Assembly (NCBI RefSeq): GCF_041395345.1
Contig: NZ_JAWLAR010000001.1
Location: 371,269-435,268 of the forward strand
From: Dokdonella sp041395345
Lineage (GTDB): Bacteria; Pseudomonadota; Gammaproteobacteria; Xanthomonadales; Rhodanobacteraceae
Length of the DNA stretch: 64,000 nucleotides
Direction: 5' to 3'
In this document: positions 24,396-34,040 of the stretch, in pieces
How positions within the stretch are numbered: the first letter of the stretch is position 1
Layout: the number at the start of each line of letters is the position of its first letter
Made by a program: the position numbers and the translations under genes
The notes under the pieces: model-generated
What the model was told of the DNA's origin: nothing
Database searches by the model: none
What the model saw: only the letters and a program-made list of their open reading frames with translations

Positions 24396-26060
24396 TCAGC
24401 GTGAGCGAAACGCTGCGATGAAACCGACCACCGCGCCCAGCGCCAGGCCCGCTGCGCCGATCGAAACGCCGGACCAGCGCGGCACCTGGCTGTCCAGTAT
24501 CTGCAGCAACACGGCACAGATCGCCAGGGTGGCGCCGAGCACGAGGGGCACGGCGATCCTTGCACTGCGTCGCGAGTTTGCCTCGAGCTTGCGCAGATCC
24601 TCCGAGGCAATGTGCAGCTGCAGCGAGCCGCTGGTCACCTGATCGAGATAGCTGTGCATCAGTTGCGGCATGTCGGGTGCTGCGGCCAGCCACTCCGGCA
24701 CGCGTTGGCGCAGACGCTTGAGGAACATCTTCGGGCCGCGCTGCTTCTGCCAGATACGCTCCAGTACCGGGCGCGCGGTCGCCCAGATGTCGATTTCAGG
24801 ATGCAGCAGTCGGCCAACCCCCTCGATATTGAGCAGGGTCTTTTGCATCAGGATCAGTTGCGGCTGCAGGGTGAGCTGATAGCGCTGCGCCATCTGGAAC
24901 AGCTTGACGACCACCTCGGCCAGCGAGATTTCACTCAACGGGCGTGTGAAATACGGCTCGCAGATGGTGCGAATGGCCGATTCGAGCTCATCCATGCGCA
25001 CGTCGGCAGGCATCCAGCCGGCGCGCAGGTGCAGCTCGGCGATGCGCTTGTAGTCCTGGCTGAACAGGGCCAGAAAATTCTCGGCGAGCCAGTACTGATC
25101 CTTTTCCGGCAAGGTGCCCATGATGCCGAAGTCCAGCACGATGAAGCGCGGATTCTGCGGTCGCGAGGCATCCACCCAGATATTGCCCGCATGCGCATCG
25201 GCGTGGAAGAAGTTGTCGCGGAACACTTCGGTATAGAACAGCTGCACACCCTTTTCGGCAAGGCGCACACGATCAATGCCGGCGGCATCCAGGGTGGCCA
25301 GGTCATCGACCGGAATGCCGCGCACGCGTTCCAGGGTGAGCACGCCCACGTGGGTATGCGACCAGATCACCTCGGGCACATAGAGATCATCGGAGTCGAG
25401 AAAATTGCGTCGCAGCAGGCTGGCGTTGGCGCCTTCGCGCTGCAGGTCCAGCTCGTTGCGGAGCGTCGTCTCGATTTCTGCAACGACGGCCAGCGGACGG
25501 ATCTTGTCGGCGCGAGGATGCACGCGCTCAACGATTTCGCCGAGGGAGCGAAGCAGGTCGATGTCACTTTCGATACGTGCGTGGATATCCGGGCGCAGCA
25601 CCTTGACGACGACCTCCCGCCCGTCCGGCAATTGTGCGGCATGGACCTGGGCTATCGAGGCAGACGCCAGCGGTTTCTCGTCGAATTGCGCATAGCGCTC
25701 CGCGATTCCGGCCCCCAACGACGACTCGATCGCCGCACGCGCCTGTGCGCCCGGAAACGGAGCGACCCTGTCCTGCAGGGCGGTCAGCTGGTCGGCGATA
25801 TCGGCCGGCAGAAGGTCGCGTCGGGTCGAGAGAATCTGGCCGAACTTGACGAAAATCGGGCCGAGCTCGGTCAGCGCGAGGACCAGGCGCTTTCCGCGCG
25901 GCAAAGCGGCCACCTCGGCGGGCGCGCGGCGTACGACCAGGCGTGCCCAGCGCAACAGGCGAAAGCGATGGGATTCGTCGATGACATCATCAAGCCGGTA
26001 ACGCACGATCACCGCGGCGATGCGCAGCAGGCGCGGCAGTGAGCGCAGGGACTTCCTCAT
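24396..26060 (-). CDS. ubiB: UbiB/ABC1 family protein kinase-like ATPase of ubiquinone synthesis
   Basis: This 554-residue protein has the UbiB KxGQ motif in GPIFVKFGQILSTRRDLLP, the Ala-rich loop PLASASIAQVHAA, the lysine strand EVVVKVLRP, the catalytic stretch FFHADAHAGNIWVD and the DFG motif VLDFGIMGTLPEKD. Two hydrophobic C-terminal helices (IAVPLVLGATLAICAVLLQIL and VSIGAAGLALGAVVGFIAAF) anchor it to the inner membrane. UbiB is an atypical ATPase needed for coenzyme Q production. It overlaps ubiJ by four bases (ATGA), the standard pairing of these genes. Confidence 0.94.
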   Translation of the reverse strand: MRKSLRSLPRLLRIAAVIVRYRLDDVIDESHRFRLLRWARLVVRRAPAEVAALPRGKRLVLALTELGPIFVKFGQILSTRRDLLPADIADQLTALQDRVAPFPGAQARAAIESSLGAGIAERYAQFDEKPLASASIAQVHAAQLPDGREVVVKVLRPDIHARIESDIDLLRSLGEIVERVHPRADKIRPLAVVAEIETTLRNELDLQREGANASLLRRNFLDSDDLYVPEVIWSHTHVGVLTLERVRGIPVDDLATLDAAGIDRVRLAEKGVQLFYTEVFRDNFFHADAHAGNIWVDASRPQNPRFIVLDFGIMGTLPEKDQYWLAENFLALFSQDYKRIAELHLRAGWMPADVRMDELESAIRTICEPYFTRPLSEISLAEVVVKLFQMAQRYQLTLQPQLILMQKTLLNIEGVGRLLHPEIDIWATARPVLERIWQKQRGPKMFLKRLRQRVPEWLAAAPDMPQLMHSYLDQVTSGSLQLHIASEDLRKLEANSRRSARIAVPLVLGATLAICAVLLQILDSQVPRWSGVSIGAAGLALGAVVGFIAAFRSR

Positions 26061-26719
26061 GCGCGCAGCGCCGGATCCAGCCGACGGATGCGCGCTTCGA
26101 GGCGATCACCGCGTTCGCGCAATGCGTCGACCTCGTCGAGGAATTCTTCCATCTCCGGTTTCGCAATGAGGTCGCGGCTCTCCTCGACCAGATAGTCGGC
26201 GCCGTCGCGAACCAGCGAACGGGCGCTTTCTCGTGCGACCGTGAAGGCACGCCGGAACAGGCGGGCGATCTGGAATCCGACCACATCGCCGAACACTCGC
26301 GCGAACGCTTCGTCGATATCGGGTTCGAAACGCGTGGCGAGGCGCTCCAGGCGCCGCGCGAGCTCGGCATCGCCGGCAATCTCGACCTGGCCCGGCGGAA
26401 CGGCCGCATCGGAATCACCGCGCAGACGTGAAAATGCCATGCCAAGCAGGCTGCCGGGTGTGGCCGATACACGCAGCTGGCTGTCGCCCGCGAAGGCGGG
26501 GCCAACAGCGAGGCGCTCGCCGTCGACCACCAGGCGCAGGGCCAGTCCGCTGCCGCGGAATTCCACTGTCACGGCACGCCCATCGAGCTTGGTCAGGGCG
26601 GATCGGGTTTCAGGATCCAGGCTCAATGCGTGATTGAGCGCCCTCTCAAGTCCTCGTCCGAGCATCTGCAGGATCGGGTTCGGTGCGCGTTGCGTTTCGG
26701 CAGGGTCGGAAATCGTCAT
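26057..26719 (-). CDS. ubiJ: Ubiquinone biosynthesis accessory factor UbiJ (SCP2-like)
   Basis: This protein of about 220 residues has an SCP2-like lipid-binding half (LERALNHALSLDPETRSALTKL, VTVEFRGSGLALRL, VEIAGDAELARRLERLA) and a C-terminal coiled-coil-like helix with EEFLDEVDALRERGDRLEARIRRL. This is the UbiJ layout; UbiJ binds ubiquinone intermediates in the soluble Ubi complex. Start ATG 26719 is used; a GTG two codons upstream is possible. There is no strong ribosome site for either. It ends inside the start of ubiB. Confidence 0.9.
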   Translation of the reverse strand: MTISDPAETQRAPNPILQMLGRGLERALNHALSLDPETRSALTKLDGRAVTVEFRGSGLALRLVVDGERLAVGPAFAGDSQLRVSATPGSLLGMAFSRLRGDSDAAVPPGQVEIAGDAELARRLERLATRFEPDIDEAFARVFGDVVGFQIARLFRRAFTVARESARSLVRDGADYLVEESRDLIAKPEMEEFLDEVDALRERGDRLEARIRRLDPALRA

Positions 26720-26771
26720 CGGCACATTCTAGCCCGGACGCTGCCAGAGCGGCGCAGAGACTCCGGCGGAC

Positions 26772-27770
26772 TCAAGGGGTCCGGTTCTGCATGCGCGAAC
26801 GGGTCAATGCCGTGAACAGGCGACTCATGCCTTCGGCGGTACTGAGTTTGGGCGTGTAGCCGAGATCACGCTTGGCCGCGGCCAGATTGAACCAGCTTGC
26901 GTGGCTGAAAAGTTCAAGCAGGTAGGGGTTGATCAGGGGTGAAGTGCTGTCGGAGCCGGCACGGGCCGCAGTCGCCAGGGCACGCGCACTGAGTGAAGAC
27001 ATGCGGCGCTTCTCGGGTGGAAAGCCCCCTGCACGCAACAGCGCATTGAGAAAATTCTCGATGCTGATCGGTTCGCCCTGGCCGATGAAATAGGCCTTTC
27101 CGGCGATCGCAGAACCCGGGGCCAGCTTGTCGATGGCGAGGACATGAGCGACCGCCGCGTTCTCGATATGGCATGGATCGATCTTGCAGTCCGGCTCACC
27201 GAACAGTCGCAGCTTGCCGCGTCGGGCCAGATCGAGCAGGGCAGGAAGGATTCGCCTTTCGCCCGCGCCCCAGAGCAGATGCGGACGCAGTACGCAGGTG
27301 CCCAACTCGGAACTGTTGGCGGCCAGTACACGCTGCTCGGCCAGAGCCTTGGTATGCGGGTAGGCCGACGTCCAGCGATCGGGATAGGCCTGACTCTCGT
27401 CCACCCCAGCCAGGTCTACCTGACCCACCACCACGTTGGCGCAGGATGTCAGCAGCAGACGCGGTACTCCGACCAGTTCGCAGGCGCCGAGCATGCAGTC
27501 GGTCGTGCGCACATTGGCTTCATGCAGGGTCTCGATGCTGGCGAGCGGATCGCTGCAGCCAGCCGAATGCACGATGGCTTCGCAGCCGTCTGCAGCGGCA
27601 CAGACGTCTTCGAACGCGCTGGCCTGACCATGTTTCTGCTCGACGCCGAGTTCGGCGAGTTCACGACTTTCGGCACGCACCAGCGCGCGCACCTTGTGGC
27701 CGCCGCCCACCATCGCGGCGGCAATGCTGCGGCCGAGAAATCCGCTGGCTCCAGTCAGAAGAATCTGCAT
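26772..27770 (-). CDS. NAD-dependent epimerase / 3-beta-HSD-like extended SDR
   Basis: This 332-residue protein begins with the Rossmann loop LLTGASGFLGRSIAAAM, carries the catalytic YPHTK motif (SAYPHTKALAEQRVL, about 140-152) and the later VLRPHLLWGAGERRILP and CHIENAAVAHVLAI, typical of the 3-beta-hydroxysteroid dehydrogenase-like branch. Relatives include OleD of olefin synthesis and NAD(P)-sugar epimerases. The neighbours do not include oleABC, so no particular substrate is claimed. Start ATG 27770; the stop is about 50 bases upstream of ubiJ. Confidence 0.85.
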   Translation of the reverse strand: MQILLTGASGFLGRSIAAAMVGGGHKVRALVRAESRELAELGVEQKHGQASAFEDVCAAADGCEAIVHSAGCSDPLASIETLHEANVRTTDCMLGACELVGVPRLLLTSCANVVVGQVDLAGVDESQAYPDRWTSAYPHTKALAEQRVLAANSSELGTCVLRPHLLWGAGERRILPALLDLARRGKLRLFGEPDCKIDPCHIENAAVAHVLAIDKLAPGSAIAGKAYFIGQGEPISIENFLNALLRAGGFPPEKRRMSSLSARALATAARAGSDSTSPLINPYLLELFSHASWFNLAAAKRDLGYTPKLSTAEGMSRLFTALTRSRMQNRTP

Positions 27771-27902
27771 GCTGTAGACACTGTGCTCGTCATCGTGCCG
27801 CTTGGCGGCACCCCCTGGACTGGAGTGTGCAGCAGTGCAGGATCAATTTCGAGTACGGGCAGGCGAAACCGTGACGTCGGACGCCCGGAAATTCCCCGGC
27901 CT

Positions 27903-28292
27903 TCACTGTTCCTTGATTGGAAAGGTTTCCACGGTATCGTTCGAAGGCGCGGGTCTGGTGCCAGCGGATGCTGCGTCGCCGGACTGGCAGGCATACGCCC
28001 CCCAACTCTGCTCACCGTTGGCGGCATCGCCGAGTGGCTTGATCGTGTCGGCCTGCATGCCGGCCGCTTCGTTGCGCGCCATGACTTCAAGTTCGTCATT
28101 GATCTTGATCTGGCTGCGGTCCACGGGCCCGACCTTGTCGAGCACCGATACGGTGATCTTGCCGAGGTCGCGACAGCCGCTGACATCGTCATTCCAGGCA
28201 ACACGCACTTCACGCCCTGCGGAATCGAGCTTGATGCCCCAGCTGCAGGCGGCCAGAGGTGTGATCAGGATCAGGGCAACGAGGGTTTTCAT
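27903..28292 (-). CDS. DUF4156 lipoprotein
   Basis: This 129-residue lipoprotein starts at ATG 28292 and has the lipobox ITPLAAC (about 10-16). After the anchor, the conserved DUF4156 core reads LDSAGREVRVAWNDDVSGCRDLGKITVSVLDK, then NELEVMARNEAAGMQADTIKPL and GEQSWGAYACQ. Two cysteines (GCRDLGK and YACQS) frame the domain and probably form a disulfide. DUF4156 proteins are small exported lipoproteins of unknown function, common in gammaproteobacteria (related to E. coli YcfL/YjeI-type proteins). Confidence 0.85.
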   Translation of the reverse strand: MKTLVALILITPLAACSWGIKLDSAGREVRVAWNDDVSGCRDLGKITVSVLDKVGPVDRSQIKINDELEVMARNEAAGMQADTIKPLGDAANGEQSWGAYACQSGDAASAGTRPAPSNDTVETFPIKEQ

Positions 28293-28522
28293 TGCGGGGG
28301 CTCTCGGCAAGGGTGGCAGTGGACTCGGCGAGTTTAGGTGGGGGCGGCTGAATGGACTCGGATATGGGGTTTGATCTTGTTGTGCTCGAGGAGGACTTGC
28401 CTCTACCGAGCGTCCGTCAAAGTACGAAGGAAGCAACGCTTATGGTTTCCGACCGGATTCGTCAGCGACAGTCGAGCACGTGTCGGGCGGATACACACTC
28501 ACAATCAGGCCAAAGCGCGCCC

Positions 28523-31345
28523 TCAGCGCACAACCTTCCCATCCACATCCAGAACCTTCACCTCCCCAAGCTTGAGCGCGCGCATCGGCTTCTCGATCTG
28601 CTTGAGGTCGCCGACGATCACCCAGGTGATCGCGTGGGGATGGATGATCTCGCGTGCCGCGGCTTCGACGTCTGCATCCTTGATGGATTCGATGCGGGAC
28701 TTGAGTGTCTCGATGTAGTCATCCGGGCGATCGTAGAGGGCGTTGCGGGCGAGTACGCCAAGGACCGATCCGGTGGTTTCGAAACTGCCCGGCAGTTCGC
28801 GCACGTTGTTGAGCTTGATCTTGCTGATCTCGGCATCGGTGAGCGGTTTGTCGCCGATGATCTGGCGCGTTTCCTTGAGCACTTCGGCAATGGATTCGGC
28901 GGTCTTGTCGGTCTGCACGGACGCGTAGGTCATGAATGGCCGCTGGCCGATGGCGTCGGGAAGGAAGCTTGATGCGCCATAGGCCCAGCGCTTGTCCTCG
29001 CGCAGGTTCATGTTCAGCCGTGAGCTGAAGGTGCCGCCGAAGGCGCCATTCATGGTCTGGATCTCGAGATTGTTGGGTGCGCGCGTCGAGGGTGCGAGCA
29101 GTCCGGTCAGGATCAGCGACTGCGGCGATTCGGGGCGATCAACGAGAAAGACGCGCGGCTTCTTCTGCGCCTTGACCTTGCCGATATTCTTTTTCGGCAC
29201 CGGTGTCTCGGCGCTGTCCCAGTCACCGAAGGCCTTGTCGAGCTGGGCGGTTATCTCGGCCAGGGTGGTATCGCCGGCGATCAGGATGCGGACATTGTCC
29301 GGGCGGATGAAATCGCGATGGAATTCGCGAAGGTCTGCGGCGTCCAGCGACTTGATCGAGGCTTCCGTGCCGCTGCCGGTGAACGGAATGCCATAGGCGT
29401 GCTTGTCGCCATACAGCAGGGGCGGCAGGGTGCGTAGCGCGATGCCGGTGGATTGCGTTTTTTCCTGGGCTATGGAGGACAGCCACTGACCGCGAATGCG
29501 CTCGATATCGGCGTCGCGAAAGGCCGGGTTTCGCACGATGTCGGAAAACAGGGCCAGCGAGGCCTGCAGCTGCGAGGTCAATGCGTTGAGGCTGACTCCC
29601 GAGCTGTCGAGCCCGGAGCCCGCGTTGATATAGGCGCCGAGTCGCTCGCTGCGTCGGGCAATCTCGACGGAATCAAGTTCCAGCGTGCCTTCATCGAGCA
29701 TGGCCATTGCGAAGGAAGACGTACCCAGGGTGCGCCCCTGGTCGCTGGCATAGCCGGCATTGAACAGAAGTTGCAGTTGAACGACCGGAATCGTGTGGCG
29801 TTCTGCCAGGGTGATCTCGATGCCGTTCTTGAGCATGCCGTGCTGTATCGTCGGGAACTCGAGATTCGGAAATTCGCTGACCTCGGGGACGCCGGTGCTG
29901 CGATCAAGCGTGGATTTCGTGGTCGAGAATTCGGCCTTGGCCGGAATCACCGGCGCAGGCTTGCCCTCGCGCGCGGGCAGTCCCTCGGGTTCATCGGTGG
30001 CGAGGCTCTCGCCTTCGACCGCGGGCACCACGGTCAGGGTGTAGTCACCGCGCGCGATCCAGCGGTTGGCGGCGGCCTTGACCGATTCGGGGGTGGCGTC
30101 CTGGATGCGCTGAAGATCGATCTTGTAGGCAGCCGGGTCGCCGCGATAGACCTGCGACCCCGCCAGCACCGCGGCCTTGCCGCCGAAGCCGCCCACCCTT
30201 TCGAGACCGCGGACAAAGCCGGCGCGGCTGGACATGCGCGAGCGTTCCAGCTCCTCTTCGGTGGGACCCTCGGCCAGGAACTTCGACCATTCCTCGGCGA
30301 TGGCTTTCTCGACGACAGTCGGATCGATCCCCTGCTTGACGTCAGCAGCAAGCTCGAACTGGCCGGCCAGGCTGAAGGGCTGGTAGGACACCGATACGCT
30401 GTCGACCAGGTTGTCCTGGTACACCAGGCGCTGGTAAAGCCGCGATGTCTTGCCGCCGCCGAGTGCGTCCGCGGCAAGATCGAGCAGCGGCCCGTCAGCA
30501 TGCCCGAGTTCGGCCACGTTCCAGGAGCGGATGATGCGCACCTGGGCCACATGGTCCTTTTGCGTGCCGCGCGTCGAGGTCGAGCGTTCGGCAATCCAGA
30601 CTTGCTGGCGCGGGACCGGAGGGCCGGCCGGTATATCGCCGAAATACCTGAGCATTTTCTCGCGTGCGATTTCCGGAGTGATGTCGCCGGCAAGAACGAC
30701 TGTCGTGTTGGCCGCACCGTAATAGTTGTTGAACCACTGCTTCACGTCGGCCAGCGATGCGGCATCGAGATCGGCCATCGAGCCGATCGTCCTGTGCTGG
30801 TAGGGATGATTGGCCGGGAACGAGTTGAGCTGCACGTTCTCGTCGCTGCGCCCGTACGGGCGATTCTCGCCCTGGCGCTTTTCGTTCTGCACGACGCCAC
30901 GCTGGGTGTCGAGTTCTTCCTGGCCGATCGCGCCGAGCAGGTGGCCCATGCGATCGGACTCCATCCACAAGGCCATGTCGAGCGCCGTGGTCGGAACCGT
31001 CTGGAAATAATTGGTGCGGTCGAACCAGGTCGTGCCATTCATGTCGGTGGCGCCAACCTGCTCGAACGGTTCGAAATAGCTGCCCTTGTGGTTCTCCGAG
31101 CCCGAGAACATCAGGTGTTCGAACAGATGGGCAAAGCCGGTCTTGCCGGCCGGCTCGTCCGCCGAGCCCACGTGATACCAGATGCTGACGGCAACCACGG
31201 GCGCCTTGTGGTCCTCATGCACGATCACGGTCAAACCGTTCGGCAAGGTGAATCGCGTGAACGGAATATCGATGCTGTCGGTGGCGGCAAGGGCCGGACC
31301 CACCAGGGCGAACAGCAGCAATACAGAGCAGAGAAACTTGCGCAT
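28523..31345 (-). CDS. Secreted M16-family zinc metalloprotease (pitrilysin type)
   Basis: This 940-residue protein starts at ATG 31345, with a signal peptide (MRKFLCSVLLLFALVGPALA). The inverted zinc motif HLFEH is at about 73-77 (GFAHLFEHLMFSG), with the third ligand downstream in ELDTQRGVVQNEKRQ. Two halves are visible, an active N-terminal M16 domain (about 25-460) and a second, inactive M16-like half (about 500-940) without HxxEH. Together they form the clam shell that closes over peptides. Such proteases degrade small peptides in the periplasm. A second ATG in frame, four codons upstream (31357), is less likely. It is followed by no co-directional partner. Confidence 0.92.
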   Translation of the reverse strand: MRKFLCSVLLLFALVGPALAATDSIDIPFTRFTLPNGLTVIVHEDHKAPVVAVSIWYHVGSADEPAGKTGFAHLFEHLMFSGSENHKGSYFEPFEQVGATDMNGTTWFDRTNYFQTVPTTALDMALWMESDRMGHLLGAIGQEELDTQRGVVQNEKRQGENRPYGRSDENVQLNSFPANHPYQHRTIGSMADLDAASLADVKQWFNNYYGAANTTVVLAGDITPEIAREKMLRYFGDIPAGPPVPRQQVWIAERSTSTRGTQKDHVAQVRIIRSWNVAELGHADGPLLDLAADALGGGKTSRLYQRLVYQDNLVDSVSVSYQPFSLAGQFELAADVKQGIDPTVVEKAIAEEWSKFLAEGPTEEELERSRMSSRAGFVRGLERVGGFGGKAAVLAGSQVYRGDPAAYKIDLQRIQDATPESVKAAANRWIARGDYTLTVVPAVEGESLATDEPEGLPAREGKPAPVIPAKAEFSTTKSTLDRSTGVPEVSEFPNLEFPTIQHGMLKNGIEITLAERHTIPVVQLQLLFNAGYASDQGRTLGTSSFAMAMLDEGTLELDSVEIARRSERLGAYINAGSGLDSSGVSLNALTSQLQASLALFSDIVRNPAFRDADIERIRGQWLSSIAQEKTQSTGIALRTLPPLLYGDKHAYGIPFTGSGTEASIKSLDAADLREFHRDFIRPDNVRILIAGDTTLAEITAQLDKAFGDWDSAETPVPKKNIGKVKAQKKPRVFLVDRPESPQSLILTGLLAPSTRAPNNLEIQTMNGAFGGTFSSRLNMNLREDKRWAYGASSFLPDAIGQRPFMTYASVQTDKTAESIAEVLKETRQIIGDKPLTDAEISKIKLNNVRELPGSFETTGSVLGVLARNALYDRPDDYIETLKSRIESIKDADVEAAAREIIHPHAITWVIVGDLKQIEKPMRALKLGEVKVLDVDGKVVR

Positions 31346-31485
31346 GAAGATTTCCATCGGGGATCGGGCGTCGTCGGTCAGGCTAGCGTCGCGCGCATCC
31401 TGTCGCAACGGTCGTTGGTAACGAGGGGGAGTAGACTCGGGCGCATCGGCAAAAGTTCGATATTGCCGAATGAAAGGAGAAAGGC

Positions 31486-32184
31486 GTGGCCCAATATCTG
31501 ATCACCGGCGCCAACCGCGGACTTGGCCTCGAGTTCGTCCGTCAGCTGCTCGCCCGCGGCGATCGCGTGATTGCCGCCTGCCGGCATACCGCTCGCGCAT
31601 CGGAGCTCAATCAGTTCAGCGGCGAGTATCCGGGCCGCCTGAAGGTGTTGCCGCTTGAGGTTGCCGACCCTCGCTCGATCGCCGAGCTTGCGCGCGAAGT
31701 CGCCATGCTCGAGCTTCGCATCGATGTACTGATCAACAACGCAGGTGTCCTGACATCGGGCGAGACGTTTGGCGAGGTCGAGGCCAAGGCGCTGAGCCAG
31801 GCATTCGCCACCAATGCGCAAGGTCCGTTCCTGCTCACCCAGGCCCTGGCGACGCAACTGGCGGACAAGGCCCGGGTGGTCGCGATCAGTTCGGGTCTGG
31901 GCTCGATCGAGCGCACGAAGCGGTTCGGAACGCCGAGCTACAACATCAGCAAGGCAGCGCTGAACATGGCTGTGCGCCTGCTCGGACATGCGCTAGCGGA
32001 ACGCGAAATCGCCGTTCTGGCATTGAGTCCGGGTTGGGTCAAAACCGACATGGGTGGCGAAAATGCCGACCTCGACGTCAGCCAGTCGGTCAGCAACATG
32101 CTCAAGGTCATCGACGCGCTGGTTTTCGATCCCGAGGCAATCGGACAATTCCTCGGCAACGGCGGAGATCCGCTGCCCTGGTGA
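31486..32184 (+). CDS. Short-chain dehydrogenase/reductase
   Basis: This 232-residue SDR starts at GTG 31486, preceded by AAAGGAGAAAG. It has the cofactor loop LITGANRGLGLEFVRQLL, the NNAG motif (VLINNAGVLTSG, about 82-93), the catalytic Ser in AISSGLGSI and YxxxK in SYNISKAALNMAV (about 147-159), then PGWVKTDMGG. This is the C-factor/sniffer-like group of small carbonyl reductases. The substrate is unknown. It is divergent from the M16 protease gene and convergent with the GGDEF-EAL gene. Confidence 0.9.
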   Translation: MAQYLITGANRGLGLEFVRQLLARGDRVIAACRHTARASELNQFSGEYPGRLKVLPLEVADPRSIAELAREVAMLELRIDVLINNAGVLTSGETFGEVEAKALSQAFATNAQGPFLLTQALATQLADKARVVAISSGLGSIERTKRFGTPSYNISKAALNMAVRLLGHALAEREIAVLALSPGWVKTDMGGENADLDVSQSVSNMLKVIDALVFDPEAIGQFLGNGGDPLPW

Positions 32185-32207
32185 GGCGCTGCCTCGAGCG
32201 CTGCGGC

Positions 32208-33815
32208 TCAGGCCAGCGTCGTGAAATCGTAGTCCAGACGCGGGCCAATCTCGGCCAGCGCGTTGCCGCGAAGATAATCGACCCCGAGCGCGGACAGTCG
32301 CGAGACGGCAGCGACATCCTCGACCGAATCCATGATCAGGTGGCGCCCCTTGACGCGCCAGGGTTGTACGACGGCACTGAACTGCACGTCGGTCAGCGCC
32401 TGCGCCGCCGTGTACTGCAGCCGCAAGGTGTCCAGCGGCAACTTGGCCCAGAGTTCGACCTGTTCAAGTCGCTCGCGCCGATCACTCAGGCCGACGCGCA
32501 CACCGTAGTGACGCAGGCGCACGATGCGCTTGATGCTGTCCTTGTCCATCAGCACGGGACTGGCTTCGATCTCGACAGTCAGTCGGGTTGCGAGATGTCG
32601 GCGACGCTTCAACTCGGCTTCGAACCAGCGCCAGGGGAGATCTTTCAGCGTGTCCAGTTCGATCGGCACCAGCAGCCGCGTTTCGCGGCCGCGGTCAAAT
32701 TCCTGTTGCAGGGCTTCAAAGGCGTGGAACAGGCTGGTTCGGTCAATCATGACCATGGCGCCGGCTTCACGGGCGATGCGCAGGTACTCGCGTCGATACA
32801 CGCCACCGAGCGGGTTGCGATAGTCGCGCAGCTTGGCGTGTACGGAGTACAACTCACCGGCGCCGGCATTCATTGGCATCAGTGGCTGGAATTCGATCAT
32901 GATGTTGCTGCCGGATTTCGCCTCCTGCACCCACTCGCGAACGATCAGCACGCGTTCGGCGGGCATCGGCTCGTAGTCGCGGCTGAGTACGCCTTCACTG
33001 CGGTTGCCGCCATGCCGGCTGGCCATGCCCTGGGCCGCAAACGCCGACGCAAACCAGTGTTGCGCGCCGTCGCCGTTGTTTTCCAGCGGCGGCAGGGCGA
33101 GGCCTGCGGAAACGGTGAGCAGGCGCGGTTCGCCGTCGACAAGAAAGGGTTTGCTGGCAATGCTGGAGCAGATGCGCTCCGCCTGCTCGAGAACTTCTGC
33201 GCTGTCGGTGCGCTGGATGAGAATGCCGAATCCGAACTCGAGCCAGATTGTCATCGCGTCGGTCTTCTTCATGACCGAAGAAAGGCGCTGCGAGATCTTT
33301 TCCTCGAGCTCGAAGATACCGGTGCGCTTGAGGGAGGCGGTCAGGGCGGGGGCCTGATCGACAGCCACCGACAGCAATACGCTGCAGCCCTCCTGCGGTG
33401 ACGAGATCACCTGGGCAAGCAGGGCAAGGAAGTCCGAGCGACGCAACATGCCAGTCGCAGCAACAGCGTTCGCCGGCCTGGTATCCAGCAGCGGGCCGGT
33501 CGACTGGGCGAGGGTCTTCAGGCCGCGCGCCACCGTGCCGCTCAGGGCCGGCTTGCCGACCTCGGCCCAGGGTGAGGCGATCAGCGCCGACGCACCGGGG
33601 CCATGCAGGGCCGCCGGGATGCGGTCCGAACCGCTGCAATTGGAAACGTTCCAGCCGGCCTGTATCCACGGTGCCTGCCAGCCCTCGGGCAAGCGGGCGC
33701 CAGGCGGAAACAGCAACAGCGCGTTGCGCTGGCGCGCATCGTTGCTGGCCGGGACCTGGGGCAGGTGGTTGACCGGTTCCTCGGCGACTTCGGTGAAGGC
33801 TGCGTCCATTCTCAT
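32208..33815 (-). CDS. Degenerate GGDEF-EAL protein, probable non-catalytic c-di-GMP-related regulator
   Basis: This 535-residue soluble protein has an unrecognised N-terminal 110 residues, a GGDEF-like domain (about 120-275) and an EAL-like domain (about 300-530). The GGDEF site is replaced by LEFGFGIL. In the EAL domain every key position I can place is changed: EALLRW is HAKLRDY, the Asn strand is VPIELD, LEITE is VEIEA, DDFGTG is absent (LSDRRERL), the KID lysine is LRLQY and AEGVE is MDSVED. So cyclase and phosphodiesterase activity are unlikely. FimX-type proteins with similar decay act as c-di-GMP receptors, but the loss here is even more complete. Start ATG 33815. No membrane segment. 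Confidence 0.82.
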   Translation of the reverse strand: MRMDAAFTEVAEEPVNHLPQVPASNDARQRNALLLFPPGARLPEGWQAPWIQAGWNVSNCSGSDRIPAALHGPGASALIASPWAEVGKPALSGTVARGLKTLAQSTGPLLDTRPANAVAATGMLRRSDFLALLAQVISSPQEGCSVLLSVAVDQAPALTASLKRTGIFELEEKISQRLSSVMKKTDAMTIWLEFGFGILIQRTDSAEVLEQAERICSSIASKPFLVDGEPRLLTVSAGLALPPLENNGDGAQHWFASAFAAQGMASRHGGNRSEGVLSRDYEPMPAERVLIVREWVQEAKSGSNIMIEFQPLMPMNAGAGELYSVHAKLRDYRNPLGGVYRREYLRIAREAGAMVMIDRTSLFHAFEALQQEFDRGRETRLLVPIELDTLKDLPWRWFEAELKRRRHLATRLTVEIEASPVLMDKDSIKRIVRLRHYGVRVGLSDRRERLEQVELWAKLPLDTLRLQYTAAQALTDVQFSAVVQPWRVKGRHLIMDSVEDVAAVSRLSALGVDYLRGNALAEIGPRLDYDFTTLA

Positions 33816-34040
33816 CTTGAATTCATCGATTCAGGTCGATGAGAGTGCAATGCAAGGGGCGGGCCAGCCTTCCTGGCGCGCGCGCCGGCCCGCCTGGCGA
33901 CCCGCTCGCGACCGGCAGCGGCAGGAATTGACATCGGAAGTCGCCTGTCGCCACAGACGCGGCCCATGACACGGGATCTCCGCAAACCTTGCCAGACGAC
34001 CGGACCGGATGCCCGCGGCGAGACCGGGCATCCGCTCCGG

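Noticed and set aside
29453..31501. A 682-codon plus-strand frame opposite the M16 protease
   Set aside because: It is a shadow of the M16 gene; the minus strand has an intact HLFEH protease.
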